Positions 40,821 to 50,200 of a stretch of DNA of 64,000 nucleotides are shown here, piece by piece. Origin of the DNA: Rathayibacter sp. VKM Ac-2759 (lineage in GTDB: Bacteria > Actinomycetota > Actinomycetes > Actinomycetales > Microbacteriaceae); contig NZ_CP047176.1 of assembly GCF_009834225.1 (NCBI RefSeq), forward strand, positions 3,658,001 through 3,722,000, read 5' to 3'. The notes under the pieces were generated by a model. It was not told the origin of the DNA and ran no database searches. It saw only the letters and a program-made list of their open reading frames with translations. Every line of letters begins with the position of its first letter. Position 1 is the stretch's first letter. The position numbers and the translations under genes were made by a program.

Positions 40821-43046
40821 TCAGTCGCGCGCCGCCGCGACCAGTCCGGCGAGCGCCTCCTCGTCCAGCGGGCTGCCGGGGAACGCGGCGATGCGGCGGA
40901 GCGGCATCGATCCGAGCATCCGCAGCATCTCGGGGTCCGAGAACATCGCCGAGAAGGCACCGTCTCCCGAGGCGAACGCGCCGCGCAGCAGCGACCCGGC
41001 GCGCGGGTGCTCGAGCCACTCCGCCACGGTCGACTCCTCGGTCAGCGCGAGCGCGAGCTCGTCGCCGGCGACCGCCACCGTCGTCGACACCCGGAGGTCG
41101 CGGCTGGAGGCGCCGACCTCGATCCGGTAGTCGCCGCCCTCGACGGTCCACGCTCCCGCTGCGGGGTGGAAGTAGGCCAGGTCGTCGCGGGGGACGTCGA
41201 TCGCGACCGTCGCCGTCTCTCCGGCTGCGATCTCGACCACCGCGAACGCGGTCAGCGCCCTGATCGCGCGGGGCACCGCCGAGCCGGGGAGCCCGGTGTA
41301 GACCTGGACGACCTCGCGGCCGTCGCGCTCCCCCGTGTTCTCGACATCGACCCGGAGCCGCAGGCCGCCGTCGACGACCTCCACCGAGAGGCCGCGGTAC
41401 GAGAAGTCGGTGTACGAGAGCCCGTGCCCGAAGGGGAAGGCGACCTCGAGGGCGCGCGCGTCGAAGCCGCGGTACCCGACGAAGACGTCCTCGCCGTAGC
41501 GCACGTGCCCGAAGGCGCCGGGGAAGCCGGGGTGCGACGGGCTGTCCTCGAGGCGCAGCGGGATCGTCTCGGTGAGGCGGCCCGAGGGGTTCACCGCACC
41601 GGTCAGCACGTCGGCGAGGGCGCCGCCTCCGGCCTGGCCGAGGAGCCAGCCCTCGACGATCGCGGGGACGCGGTCCTGCCAGCCCGAGGTGCGCACGACT
41701 CCGCCGTTCGAGAGCACGACGACCACATCCGGGTTCGCCGAGATCACGGCGTCGAGCAAGAGGGTCTGCTCGACCGGCAGCTCCAGGTGCTCGCGGTCGA
41801 AGCCCTCCGACTCCTCCGCGGCGGGCAGGCCGAGGAAGAGCACGACGACGTCGGCGCCCCGGGCGGCGGCGACGGCCTCGTCGCGGAGGGCCGCGGCGTC
41901 ACCGGAGCCGTCCAGCGTGAATCCGGGGGCGAAGGCGGCGTCGACCGTGCGGCGCAGCTCGTCGAGCGCGGTGTCGAGGCGGGTCGGGTTGATGAGCGAG
42001 CTGCCGGCGCCCTGGTAGCGCGGAGTCCGGGCGAACTCGCCGATCACGGCGATGCTCCGGGCCGGGTCCAGCGGCAGCAGGCCGCCCCCGTTCTGCAGCA
42101 GCACGATGCTGCGCGAGGCCGCCTCGCGGGCGAGGGCGTGGTGCGCGTCGGCGTCGTAGGAGGCGTCGGGATCGGCCTGCTCCGCGATCCTGTCGAGGAG
42201 CGCGAGCGAGCGGCGCGCGGCGGTGCTCACGTGCTCCTCGTCGAGCTCGCCCGCGGCGACGGCGGCGACGAGCTGAGCGTCGGTCCGCCCGCCGCTCGAG
42301 GGCATCTCGAGGTCGAGTCCCGCCGCGACGCCGGCGACACGGTCGTTCACCGCGCCCCAGTCCGACATCACGAGCCCCTCGAAGCCCCACTCGTCGCGGA
42401 GGACGCTCGTCAGCAGCCACGGGTCCTCGGAGGCGTAGACGCCGTTGATGCGGTTGTACGAGCACATGACCGTCCACGGCTGCTGCTCGGTGACGACCCG
42501 CTGGAACGCGCGCAGGTAGATCTCGCGCAGCGGGCGCTCGTCGACGTCGGCGCTGACGCGCAGCCGATCCGTCTCCTGGTTGTTGGCGGCGAAGTGCTTC
42601 AGCGACGCTCCGACTCCCTGGCTCTGCAGACCGCCGACCAGGGCCGAGCCCATCACACCGCTCACCAGCGGGTCCTCCGAGAAGTACTCGAAGTTGCGGC
42701 CGCAGAGTGGGGAGCGCTTGATGTTGATGCCGGGGCCGAGGAGGACGCCGACTCCCTCCGCCTTCGCCTCCTCGCCGAGCGCGACGCCGACGCGGCGGAC
42801 GAGGTCGACGTCCCAGCTCGATCCGAGCGCGACCGCCGGAGGGAAGCACGTCGCGGGCACGCTGTCGGCGAGCCCGAGGTGGTCGCCGCCCTGCCGCTGC
42901 AGCCGCACGCCGTGGGGGCCGTCGGTCAGCACGACCGAGGGGATCCCGAGTCGGTCGACGGGCTTCGTCGCCCAGAAGCTGCCGCCGCTCGTGAGCGAGG
43001 CCTTCTCCTCGAGCGTGAGAGCGTCGAGCTGGTCTGCGTGGGTCAT
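40821..43046 (-). CDS. Beta-glucosidase, glycoside hydrolase family 3
   Basis: A 741-residue exo-acting GH3 enzyme without a signal peptide, so intracellular. The N-terminal barrel contains VVLTDGPHGVR, LGPGINIKRSPLCGRNFEYFSEDP-type binding loop, KHFAANNQE and the nucleophile Asp229 in VMSDWGAV. The alpha/beta sandwich (about 320-560) and the C-terminal fibronectin-III-like domain follow; an additional 50-residue helical tail ends the protein. It is divergent from an MFS-isomerase-dehydrogenase operon across 172 bp with a palindromic site, suggesting common control for beta-glucoside use. Confidence 0.95.
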   Translation of the reverse strand: MTHADQLDALTLEEKASLTSGGSFWATKPVDRLGIPSVVLTDGPHGVRLQRQGGDHLGLADSVPATCFPPAVALGSSWDVDLVRRVGVALGEEAKAEGVGVLLGPGINIKRSPLCGRNFEYFSEDPLVSGVMGSALVGGLQSQGVGASLKHFAANNQETDRLRVSADVDERPLREIYLRAFQRVVTEQQPWTVMCSYNRINGVYASEDPWLLTSVLRDEWGFEGLVMSDWGAVNDRVAGVAAGLDLEMPSSGGRTDAQLVAAVAAGELDEEHVSTAARRSLALLDRIAEQADPDASYDADAHHALAREAASRSIVLLQNGGGLLPLDPARSIAVIGEFARTPRYQGAGSSLINPTRLDTALDELRRTVDAAFAPGFTLDGSGDAAALRDEAVAAARGADVVVLFLGLPAAEESEGFDREHLELPVEQTLLLDAVISANPDVVVVLSNGGVVRTSGWQDRVPAIVEGWLLGQAGGGALADVLTGAVNPSGRLTETIPLRLEDSPSHPGFPGAFGHVRYGEDVFVGYRGFDARALEVAFPFGHGLSYTDFSYRGLSVEVVDGGLRLRVDVENTGERDGREVVQVYTGLPGSAVPRAIRALTAFAVVEIAAGETATVAIDVPRDDLAYFHPAAGAWTVEGGDYRIEVGASSRDLRVSTTVAVAGDELALALTEESTVAEWLEHPRAGSLLRGAFASGDGAFSAMFSDPEMLRMLGSMPLRRIAAFPGSPLDEEALAGLVAAARD

Positions 43047-43088
43047 CGTTCCCCTCCGGATCCGTCGGGCGTCCCTGCCTCGACGGAG

Positions 43089-43112
43089 AAAACCTTACAT
43101 CGCTAGGGTTTT
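43089..43112. promoter_or_regulatory. Palindromic candidate operator in the GH3/MFS divergent region
   Basis: AAAACC-YTA-N6-TAR-GGTTTT: the 24-bp stretch is symmetric at 16 or more positions and lies between the two divergent starts, 43 bp before the GH3 start. No regulator gene adjoins it. Confidence 0.45.
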
Positions 43113-43218
43113 TGCGCGACACGTCTTGCCGCTCCCGGGAGTCGGGGGCATACTCGATCCCGAACGGTGGTCGGTTTTAGACTCCGGCCCGACGCTCAAT
43201 GACGAGAGGACCACGGAC

Positions 43219-44550
43219 ATGACGACAGCGAGCGGATCCGCCGCAGGGATGCCCTCGGGGATGACCACCTCGACCGCGACCGTGCGGGGCCGGGGCTTCC
43301 TCGAGCCGACACAGCCGGCCAAGGGGTCCTACGTCTTCTGGCTGCTCGCGGCGCAGCTCGTCTTCTTCATCGCCCTGCTCGGCCCCGCGGTCGTCGGCAT
43401 CGGCATCAAGATCCAGTCGCTGGTCGACGCGGGCGAGATCGCGCAGAACGGCGCGACCGGAGCAGCCGCCGTGCTCGGCGGATTCGGCGCCCTCTTCGCC
43501 ACGATCGCCAACGTGGTCTTCGGCCGCCTCTCCGACCGCACGACCAGCCGCCTCGGCCGTCGACGCGTCTGGATCGTGACGGGCACCGTCATCATGACCG
43601 TCGCCTTCGCGATCATGGCCCTCGCCCCGACCCTGCTCGTCGCGACCATCGGCTGGTCGCTGGCGCAGCTCGGTGCGAACATGACGCTCGCCCCCTTCAT
43701 CGCGACGATCGCCGACCAGGTGCCCCGGTTCCAGCGCGGCAAGATCACCGCCGCGATCGGCATCGCCCAGAACGTCGGCATCCTCGGCGGCACCTACGTC
43801 GCCCAGGCGTTCGCCGACCAGCTGTTCCTGATGTTCGTCGGCCCCTCCGTCCTCGCGATCATCGTGATGGTCGTCTTCGCCGTGGTCCTCCCCGACCGCC
43901 GCCTGCCCTCCCGCCCGCCGCGCGCGACGCTCCGCGAGTGGGCGGAGACCTTCTGGGTCAGCCCCGTGAAGCACCCCGACTACGCGCTCGCGTGGTGGTC
44001 GCGCTTCCTGATCACCTTCGCCAGCTTCGGCTTCACCACGTTCCGCTTCTTCTACCTGCTCAACCACATCGAGCTCCCCGAGGCCGACATCCCCGGGGTG
44101 ATCGTGACGAGCGTGTTCATCTACACGATCGGACTGGTCGGAGCGAGCTACTTCGCGGGCTGGCTGTCCGACAGGATCGGCCGGCGCAAGGTGTTCGTCT
44201 GGAGCTCGACCGCGCTCTTCGCCGTCGGCACGTTCGCCCTGATCTTCGTCCAGGACGTCGGCGCCTTCTACGTCCTCGAGGCGATCCTCGGCATCGCGTA
44301 CGGCATCTACGTGGGCGTCGACCTCGCGCTGGTCGTCGACGTGCTGCCGAACCCCGAGGACTCGGGCAAGGACCTCGGCGTCTTCAACATCGCCAACGCC
44401 CTCCCCCAGACCATCGCTCCGCTGATCGGCGGCATCCTGGTCTACGTCAGCGATCCGACCGGCAACAACTACGCCCTCTGGTTCTCGGTCTGCGCGGTCG
44501 CGGCCATCGTGGGTGCGGTCGTCATCTTCCCGATCAAGAAAGTCCGGTAG
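43219..44550 (+). CDS. MFS transporter (sugar/glycoside uptake type)
   Basis: A 443-residue major facilitator with 12 predicted helices and a 35-residue cytoplasmic N-terminus. The inter-helix motif GRLSDRTTSRLGRRRVWI is the characteristic loop 2-3 of the GPH/SLC45-like sugar transporters, repeated in weaker form at GWLSDRIGRRKVFVW. ATG at 43219 follows GAGAGGA; the longer open frame upstream lies antisense to the GH3 gene. First gene of an operon with an isomerase and a Gfo/Idh dehydrogenase. Confidence 0.88.
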   Translation: MTTASGSAAGMPSGMTTSTATVRGRGFLEPTQPAKGSYVFWLLAAQLVFFIALLGPAVVGIGIKIQSLVDAGEIAQNGATGAAAVLGGFGALFATIANVVFGRLSDRTTSRLGRRRVWIVTGTVIMTVAFAIMALAPTLLVATIGWSLAQLGANMTLAPFIATIADQVPRFQRGKITAAIGIAQNVGILGGTYVAQAFADQLFLMFVGPSVLAIIVMVVFAVVLPDRRLPSRPPRATLREWAETFWVSPVKHPDYALAWWSRFLITFASFGFTTFRFFYLLNHIELPEADIPGVIVTSVFIYTIGLVGASYFAGWLSDRIGRRKVFVWSSTALFAVGTFALIFVQDVGAFYVLEAILGIAYGIYVGVDLALVVDVLPNPEDSGKDLGVFNIANALPQTIAPLIGGILVYVSDPTGNNYALWFSVCAVAAIVGAVVIFPIKKVR

Positions 44551-44619
44551 ACCAGACGGGTCGGACTCCGGCCTCCTGCTCCCTCTCCCACCCTCCTCCG
44601 ATCGAAAGCGACATCGACC

Positions 44620-45447
44620 ATGACCCTTCCCGCCGCCTCCGTCCAGCTGTACACGCTGGCCAAGGAATTCACCGAGGACCCGAACGGGTCGCTCGACAAG
44701 CTCGCGGCCATCGGGCTGAAGAACGTCGAGGCGTTCGACTTCGTGCGCCGCCCGGCCGAGATCCGCGCCGCCCTCGACGCGAGCGGCCTGGCCTCGCCGA
44801 CCGGTCACGCTCCGCTGCTCTCCGACGAGCTGTGGACCCCCGACGGCTCCATCCCCACGCCCGCTCCGGAGGTCGTCTTCGAGGCGGCCGCCCAGATCGG
44901 CATCACCACCGTCATCGACCCCTTCGTCCCGGCCGAGCGCTGGCTGACCGAGGACGGCGTCGCCGACATCGCCGACCGCCTCAACAAGGCCGCCGAGATC
45001 GCCGCGACCTTCGGCCTCACGGTCGGCTACCACAACCACGCGCAGGAGTTCCTCGCCTCCTTCGACGGGCAGACCGCCTACGAGCGCTTCGTCGCGACCA
45101 CCGACGAGCGCGTCGAGATCGAGCTCGACCTGTTCTGGGCGCTCACGGGCGGCCAGGACGGCGCCGCACTGGTCTCGCGGCTCGGCAAGCGCCTGGTCGC
45201 CGTGCACGTCAAGGACGGCGTCGCTCCGGCCGAGAACCCCTTCGCCCCCGGCGCCGCCGCGTTCGGATCGGACACCCTCGACCAGCGCCGCCCCGGCGAG
45301 GGCGACGTGCCGCTGGTCGCGGCGCTCGCGGCCGGCGAGGGCGCGATCAAGTACGCCGTCATCGAGTACGACAACGCCCCCGGCGACGTCTTCGCCGACA
45401 TCCAGGCGAGCTACGACTTCCTCGTGAAGGGCGGGTACGCGGCATGA
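44620..45447 (+). CDS. Sugar phosphate isomerase/epimerase (xylose-isomerase-like TIM barrel)
   Basis: A 275-residue AP_endonuc_2-type barrel. Metal-binding residues are recognisable in VGYHNHAQEF, IELDLFWALTGG and VAVHVKDG, with a final YAVIEYDNAPGD. Such proteins act as epimerases, isomerases or lyases on keto-sugars, including 3-keto-glycosides. Stop overlaps the next start (ATGA), so it is co-translated with the Gfo/Idh gene. Confidence 0.9.
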   Translation: MTLPAASVQLYTLAKEFTEDPNGSLDKLAAIGLKNVEAFDFVRRPAEIRAALDASGLASPTGHAPLLSDELWTPDGSIPTPAPEVVFEAAAQIGITTVIDPFVPAERWLTEDGVADIADRLNKAAEIAATFGLTVGYHNHAQEFLASFDGQTAYERFVATTDERVEIELDLFWALTGGQDGAALVSRLGKRLVAVHVKDGVAPAENPFAPGAAAFGSDTLDQRRPGEGDVPLVAALAAGEGAIKYAVIEYDNAPGDVFADIQASYDFLVKGGYAA

Positions 45448-46571
45448 GCGGCCCCGTCGGAATCGGCGTCATCGGCGTCGGCGTCATCAGCGACACCTAC
45501 CTCGAGAACCTCAAGTCGTTCCCGGACGTGGAGGTCGTCATCGTCGGCGACCTGCTGACGGACCGGGCGAAGAGCCAGGCCGAGAAGCACGGCGTCCCCG
45601 CCTGGGGCTCCGCCGAGGACGTCCTCGCCCACCCCGGCGTGCAGGTCGTCGTCAACCTGACGATCCCCGCCGCGCACATCGAGGTCTCCGCCGCCGCGAT
45701 CGCCGCGGGCAAGCACGTCTGGAGCGAGAAGCCGCTCGGCCTCGACCGCGTCGGAGCGGCGCAGCTGCTCGAGGACGCCGCCGCGAAGGGGCTGCGCGTG
45801 GGCTCGGCGCCCGACACCGTGCTGGGCCCGGGGTTCCAGTCGGCCAAGCGCGCGATCGCCGAGGGGATCATCGGCGAGCCGATGTTCGCGTCCACCGTCT
45901 TCCAGACGGTCGGGCCCGACCTCTGGCACCCGAGCCCGGCGTTCCTCTTCGCGGAGGGTGCCGGCCCGCTGCTCGACATGGGTCCGTACTACTTCACCGG
46001 GCTCGTCAGCCTGTTCGGCCCGGTCGAGAAGGTCGCGGCCCTGGGCCGCAAGAAGCTCGAGGAGCGGGTCATCCGCTCCGGCCCGGACGCCGGGTCGACG
46101 TTCCCCGTCGAGGTGCCCACCTCGCTGCAGGTGCTGACCTCGTTCGCGGCCGGCCAGCAGGCGTCGAGCCTGCTCAGCTTCGACTCCGCGCTCGAGCGCC
46201 ACGGCGTCTTCGAGATCCACGGCACGGAGGGGTCGATCGTCATCCCCGACCCGAACCAGTTCGAGGGCCGCACCGCCTACGTGAAGGCCCGCACCTCGAT
46301 CGCCGACGGCGACTGGGGCGAGCAGGAGTGGACCGAGATCGAGCAGGAGGGCACGGTCGTCGGCCGCGGCCTCGGCCTGCTCGACATGGTCCGCGCCATC
46401 GCGGAGGACCGCCCGCACGTGGCCACCGGCGAGCTCGCGTACCACGTGCTCGACGTCATGCTCTCGGCGCAGGAGTCGGCCGAGACCGGCGAGTTCGTCG
46501 CCCTCGGCAGCACCGTGCCGACCGTGCCGGCCGTTCCGGTCGACTTCGACCCGTTCGCGCAGACGCTCTGA
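45444..46571 (+). CDS. Gfo/Idh/MocA-family oxidoreductase
   Basis: A 375-residue NAD(P)-dependent sugar dehydrogenase. The Rossmann start is IGVIGVGVISDTYLENL, the conserved active-site EKP motif is in HVWSEKPLGLD, and the C-terminal alpha/beta domain has DMGPYYFTGLVSLFGPV. With the epimerase and GH3 neighbours it may take part in 3-keto sugar or glycoside breakdown. A perfect terminator follows. Confidence 0.92.
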   Translation: MSGPVGIGVIGVGVISDTYLENLKSFPDVEVVIVGDLLTDRAKSQAEKHGVPAWGSAEDVLAHPGVQVVVNLTIPAAHIEVSAAAIAAGKHVWSEKPLGLDRVGAAQLLEDAAAKGLRVGSAPDTVLGPGFQSAKRAIAEGIIGEPMFASTVFQTVGPDLWHPSPAFLFAEGAGPLLDMGPYYFTGLVSLFGPVEKVAALGRKKLEERVIRSGPDAGSTFPVEVPTSLQVLTSFAAGQQASSLLSFDSALERHGVFEIHGTEGSIVIPDPNQFEGRTAYVKARTSIADGDWGEQEWTEIEQEGTVVGRGLGLLDMVRAIAEDRPHVATGELAYHVLDVMLSAQESAETGEFVALGSTVPTVPAVPVDFDPFAQTL

Positions 46572-46587
46572 CGCGCGGCAGTGTCTG

Positions 46588-46627
46588 AGGAGCGCCCGTC
46601 GTCACGATCGTGACGGCGGGCGCTCCT
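46588..46627 (+). terminator. Terminator after the Gfo/Idh gene
   Basis: An 18-bp stem with one T-G wobble (AGGAGCGCCCGTCGTCAC at 46588-46605 with 46610-46627) and a GATC loop, 17 bp past the stop. Confidence 0.9.
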
Positions 46628-46650
46628 GTGCGTGCTGGGAGGATGACCCG

Positions 46651-47121
46651 GTGGAGATCCTGCGCGAGTACCGGCCGTCCGATGCCGCCGCGACGCTCGA
46701 GGTGTTCCTCGCCGCGGTGACCGGGACCGCCGCGGCCGACTACTCCCCCGAGCAGATCAGCGCGTGGGCGCGCGCCGACGACCGCCCGCTCCCCGCCTGG
46801 CACGCCGCGATGGCGGCCCGTCGCGCCTTCCTGATCGAGAGCGGAGGCGCCGTGGCCGGCTTCTCGGATGTCGCTCCGTCCGGCTTCATCGACATGATGT
46901 TCGTCTCGCCGCGGTTCCTCCGCCGCGGAGTGGCCACCCGCCTCCTCGCGCACGCGGAGGACCTCGCGCGGCGATCGGGTGCCGCCGAGCTGTCGGCCGA
47001 CGTGAGCATCACCGCGCGGCCGTTCTTCGAGAGCCGCGGATTCACGGTCGTCGCCGAGCAGCACCCCGTGCGCGCGGGCGTCGCGCTGACGAACTTCCGG
47101 ATGCGGAAGCCGCTGGAGTAG
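46651..47121 (+). CDS. GNAT-family N-acetyltransferase
   Basis: A 156-residue acetyl-CoA-dependent acyltransferase, most like YafP/ElaA-type proteins. The acetyl-CoA loop is VSPRFLRRGVATRLL, and VSITARPFFESRGFTVVAEQ is the usual motif B region, followed by a strand and MRKPLE. It starts at a GTG. Substrate unknown. It is convergent with the large Ig-like gene, with a shared terminator between. Confidence 0.88.
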   Translation: MEILREYRPSDAAATLEVFLAAVTGTAAADYSPEQISAWARADDRPLPAWHAAMAARRAFLIESGGAVAGFSDVAPSGFIDMMFVSPRFLRRGVATRLLAHAEDLARRSGAAELSADVSITARPFFESRGFTVVAEQHPVRAGVALTNFRMRKPLE

Positions 47122-47178
47122 CCCCTCGACGCCGCGGGCGGGCGCGCCCCTCCTCCGCTCCGACGACCGCGGTCACAG

Positions 47179-47222
47179 CGACGGGGTGCTGCCGCCGGCG
47201 GTCCGGCAGCAGCACCCCGTCG
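47179..47222. terminator. Bidirectional terminator between GNAT and the Ig-like gene
   Basis: A perfect 14-bp stem (CGACGGGGTGCTGC at 47179-47192 with 47209-47222) between convergent genes. Confidence 0.88.
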
Positions 47223-47228
47223 TCCCGC

Positions 47229-50200
47229 CTACTTGACGGTGCGGCTGAGCGAGTTGTTCGCCGGCGTCGGATCGGCGAGCGAGGTCGACACCGTCGCGTC
47301 GATCGTCGTCACCTTGGGCCGCGTGGCGAGCTTCACCGTGTAGGTGATGCTCTGGCCGGCCGCCACGGTGGGGACCGTCCACGTGAGCACCGTGGTGCCC
47401 TTGACCTTGCCCGGGGTCCGCACGGCGCCGGGAGCATCGGCGACCGGAGCCGACACCGTCACCCGGGTGGTGGTGGCCCCCGCGTCACGGGTGCCGACGT
47501 TCTTGATCGTCACCGTTCCGGAGACCGGCGCGGTCGAGCCGAGACCCGGGGTGGGGGTCATCGCGATCGTCAGGTCGGCCTTCGTGGCCGCGTCGACCTT
47601 GAGGGTCCGGGTGACCGCTGGAGCGGCGAGCCAGGTCGCGTCGCCGGCCTGCGTCGCTGTGACGGTGCAGGTCGCCGCACCGGTCAGCGTGACCGTGGCG
47701 GTCCCGCGTCCCGTGGCGGTGAGGGTGCAGCTGCCCTTCGCGGCGAAGGTCACCGGGTTGCCCGAGGTGGCGGTGGCGGCCACCGGGTAGGCGACTCCGC
47801 GCTCGGGCGCCTTCGGCATCGTCGTCGTGAAGGCGATGGTCTGCGCCTTCTTGACGGCCGGGACGGCCGCCTTCACGGTGATGGACTGCGTCGCCCGCGG
47901 CGCCGCCTCGTGCGTCGCGTCACCGGCCTGATCGGCGGTGAGCACGCAGGTGCCGGCCGCGGTGAAGCTCACCGAGCCGTCCGCCACGGAGCAGACCGAG
48001 GGCGTCGTCGTGCCGAGGACCACGGGAGCGCTGGACGCGCCTCCGCGGATCGCCGGCCTGTAGGCCGCGCCGCCCACGACCGCGGCGGGCGCGGTCGACG
48101 TGAAGGCCAGCGTCTGGCCGCCCCGGGTGATCTCGAACGTGCGCACGGCCTGCGGAGCCGCGCCGTAGCGCGCGTCGCCCGCCTGGTCGAGCGTCAGCGT
48201 GCAGGTGCCCGCCGAGTCGTAGGAGACGACTCCGGAGGCGACCGAGCAGGCTCCCGAGGCGGCCAGGACCGGGTCGGCGCTGGAGGGACCGCGGACGATC
48301 ACCGGGGTGGAGGACCCCCCGACCGCCGCGCCCGTCGGAGCGTCGCCGCCGAACGACACGGTGCCCGCCGCGAGACCGACCGCGATCGACTGCGAGGCCT
48401 GCGGGGCCGCCGCGTGGCGGTCGTCGCCCGCCTGATCCGCGGTGATCGTGCAGGTGCCCGACCCGGTGAAGGTCACGACTCCGCTCGCGATCGAGCACGA
48501 CCCGGTCGCGTCGATCACCACGGGCTTCCCCGAGGGGCCGCCCGTCGCCGTCGGCGTGTAGGTGCCGCCGGCGACCGCCGTGGCCGGAGCCGTCGACGTG
48601 AACGCCACCGTCTGCGCGATCCGGGCGATCTCGAAGGTCCGGACGGCCTGGGGAGCGGCGCCGTAGCGCGGATCCCCCGCCTGGTTCAGCGTCAGCGTGC
48701 AGGTGCCCGCCGAGTCGTACGACACGACTCCGGAGGCGACCGAGCAGGCGCCCGAGGCGGCGAGCACCGGGTCGGCGCTGGAGGGGCCCTCGACGATCAC
48801 CGGTGTGGACGAGCCGCCCACCCGCGCATCGGTCGGTGCGTCGCCGCCGAAGGCGACGGAGCCCGCGAGGAGCCCGACCGCGACGGTCTGCGAGACCTGC
48901 GCAGCCGCCTGGAAGCGGTCGTCGCCCGCCTGGTCGGCGGTGATCGTGCAGGTGCCGGTCGCCGTGAAGGTGACGACGGCGTCAGCGATGGTGCACGCTC
49001 CGGTGGCGCCGAGGACGACGGGCTGCCCGGAGGCGCCGCCCGCCGCGGTCACGGTGTAGGTGTCACCGGGTGCCGCGGTCGCGGGAGCGGTCGACGTGAA
49101 CGCGAGCGTCTGAGCCGGCAGGCCGACCTGAATGGTCCGGAACTGACCCGGTGCCGCGTCGTACTCGGCGTTGCCGTTCTGGCCGAGGTTGAGCGTGCAG
49201 GTGCCGACGCTCGTGAAGGTCACGACGGTCCGTCCCTGCGCGTCCGGGGCGCTGGAGCAGGCGCCGTACACGCCGGCGCTGACGGGCAGCCCCGAGCTCG
49301 CCTCCGCCGTCACGACGAGCGTGCCGCCGACCGCGCCCGTCTCGGGGATCGTCGAGGTGATCGTCATCGTCTGCGACCGCTTGAGAACCGTGAAGGCGCG
49401 CGAGCGCTGCTGTGCGGGCGCGTACCCGGCTGTGCCGGGCTGGTCCGCCGTGACGGTGCAGACTCCGCCGATCTCGGTGAAGGTCACGACGCCGTCGGCG
49501 ATCGTGCAGGCGCCTGTCGCGCCGAACGTCACCGGCAGGCCCGAATCGGCCGTCGCGACCGGGGTGTAGCTCGCACCGCTGTGGCGGTCGATGTCCTGGG
49601 GATAGTCGTAGGTGATGGTCTGGGTGTCGCGGACGATCTCGAACGATCGCGTGAAGCGCTCCGCCGGCAGATACAGATCGTCGCCGGGCTGGTCGACGCT
49701 CACCGTGCAGGTGCCGGCGGCGAGAGGGCGGACGAAGGCGTCGGAGAGGATCGCGCAGACGTCGGGGGTCGAGGTCGTCACCGTCACCGGGAGCCCGTAG
49801 TTCGAGCCGGCGTACAGGAGGACGTCGTCGTCGCCCGGACGCACGACGCCGGGAGTGCGGAAGGAGACCTCCTGCGGGAGCTTCGGCAGGTCGAAGCTCG
49901 TCCGGATCTGCTCGGCGGGCTCGACGCTCTCGTCGCCGGGCTGGTCCGCCGCGACCGTGCAGGTCCCGGCCTTCAGCGTGCGGGCGTAGCCGGTGGACTG
50001 CGTGTTGTAGGTGTCCGCGGGCGTGTCGACCGCGCAGACCTCGGGAGTCAGCGAACTGAAGACGACGAGGCGGTTCGCGGACGACGATGCGCCCAGCTGA
50101 ACGGTGCCCACGACGGCCGCCTGGCCCGTGTACGGCAGGAACCTGATCGTCTGCGGCAGTCGGGTGATGGTGGCGGAGCGCTCGATCGACGGGGCGGGGA

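Noticed and set aside
43177-45207. A 676-residue minus-strand open frame
   Set aside because: It is antisense to the MFS and isomerase genes and has a composition typical of shadow frames.
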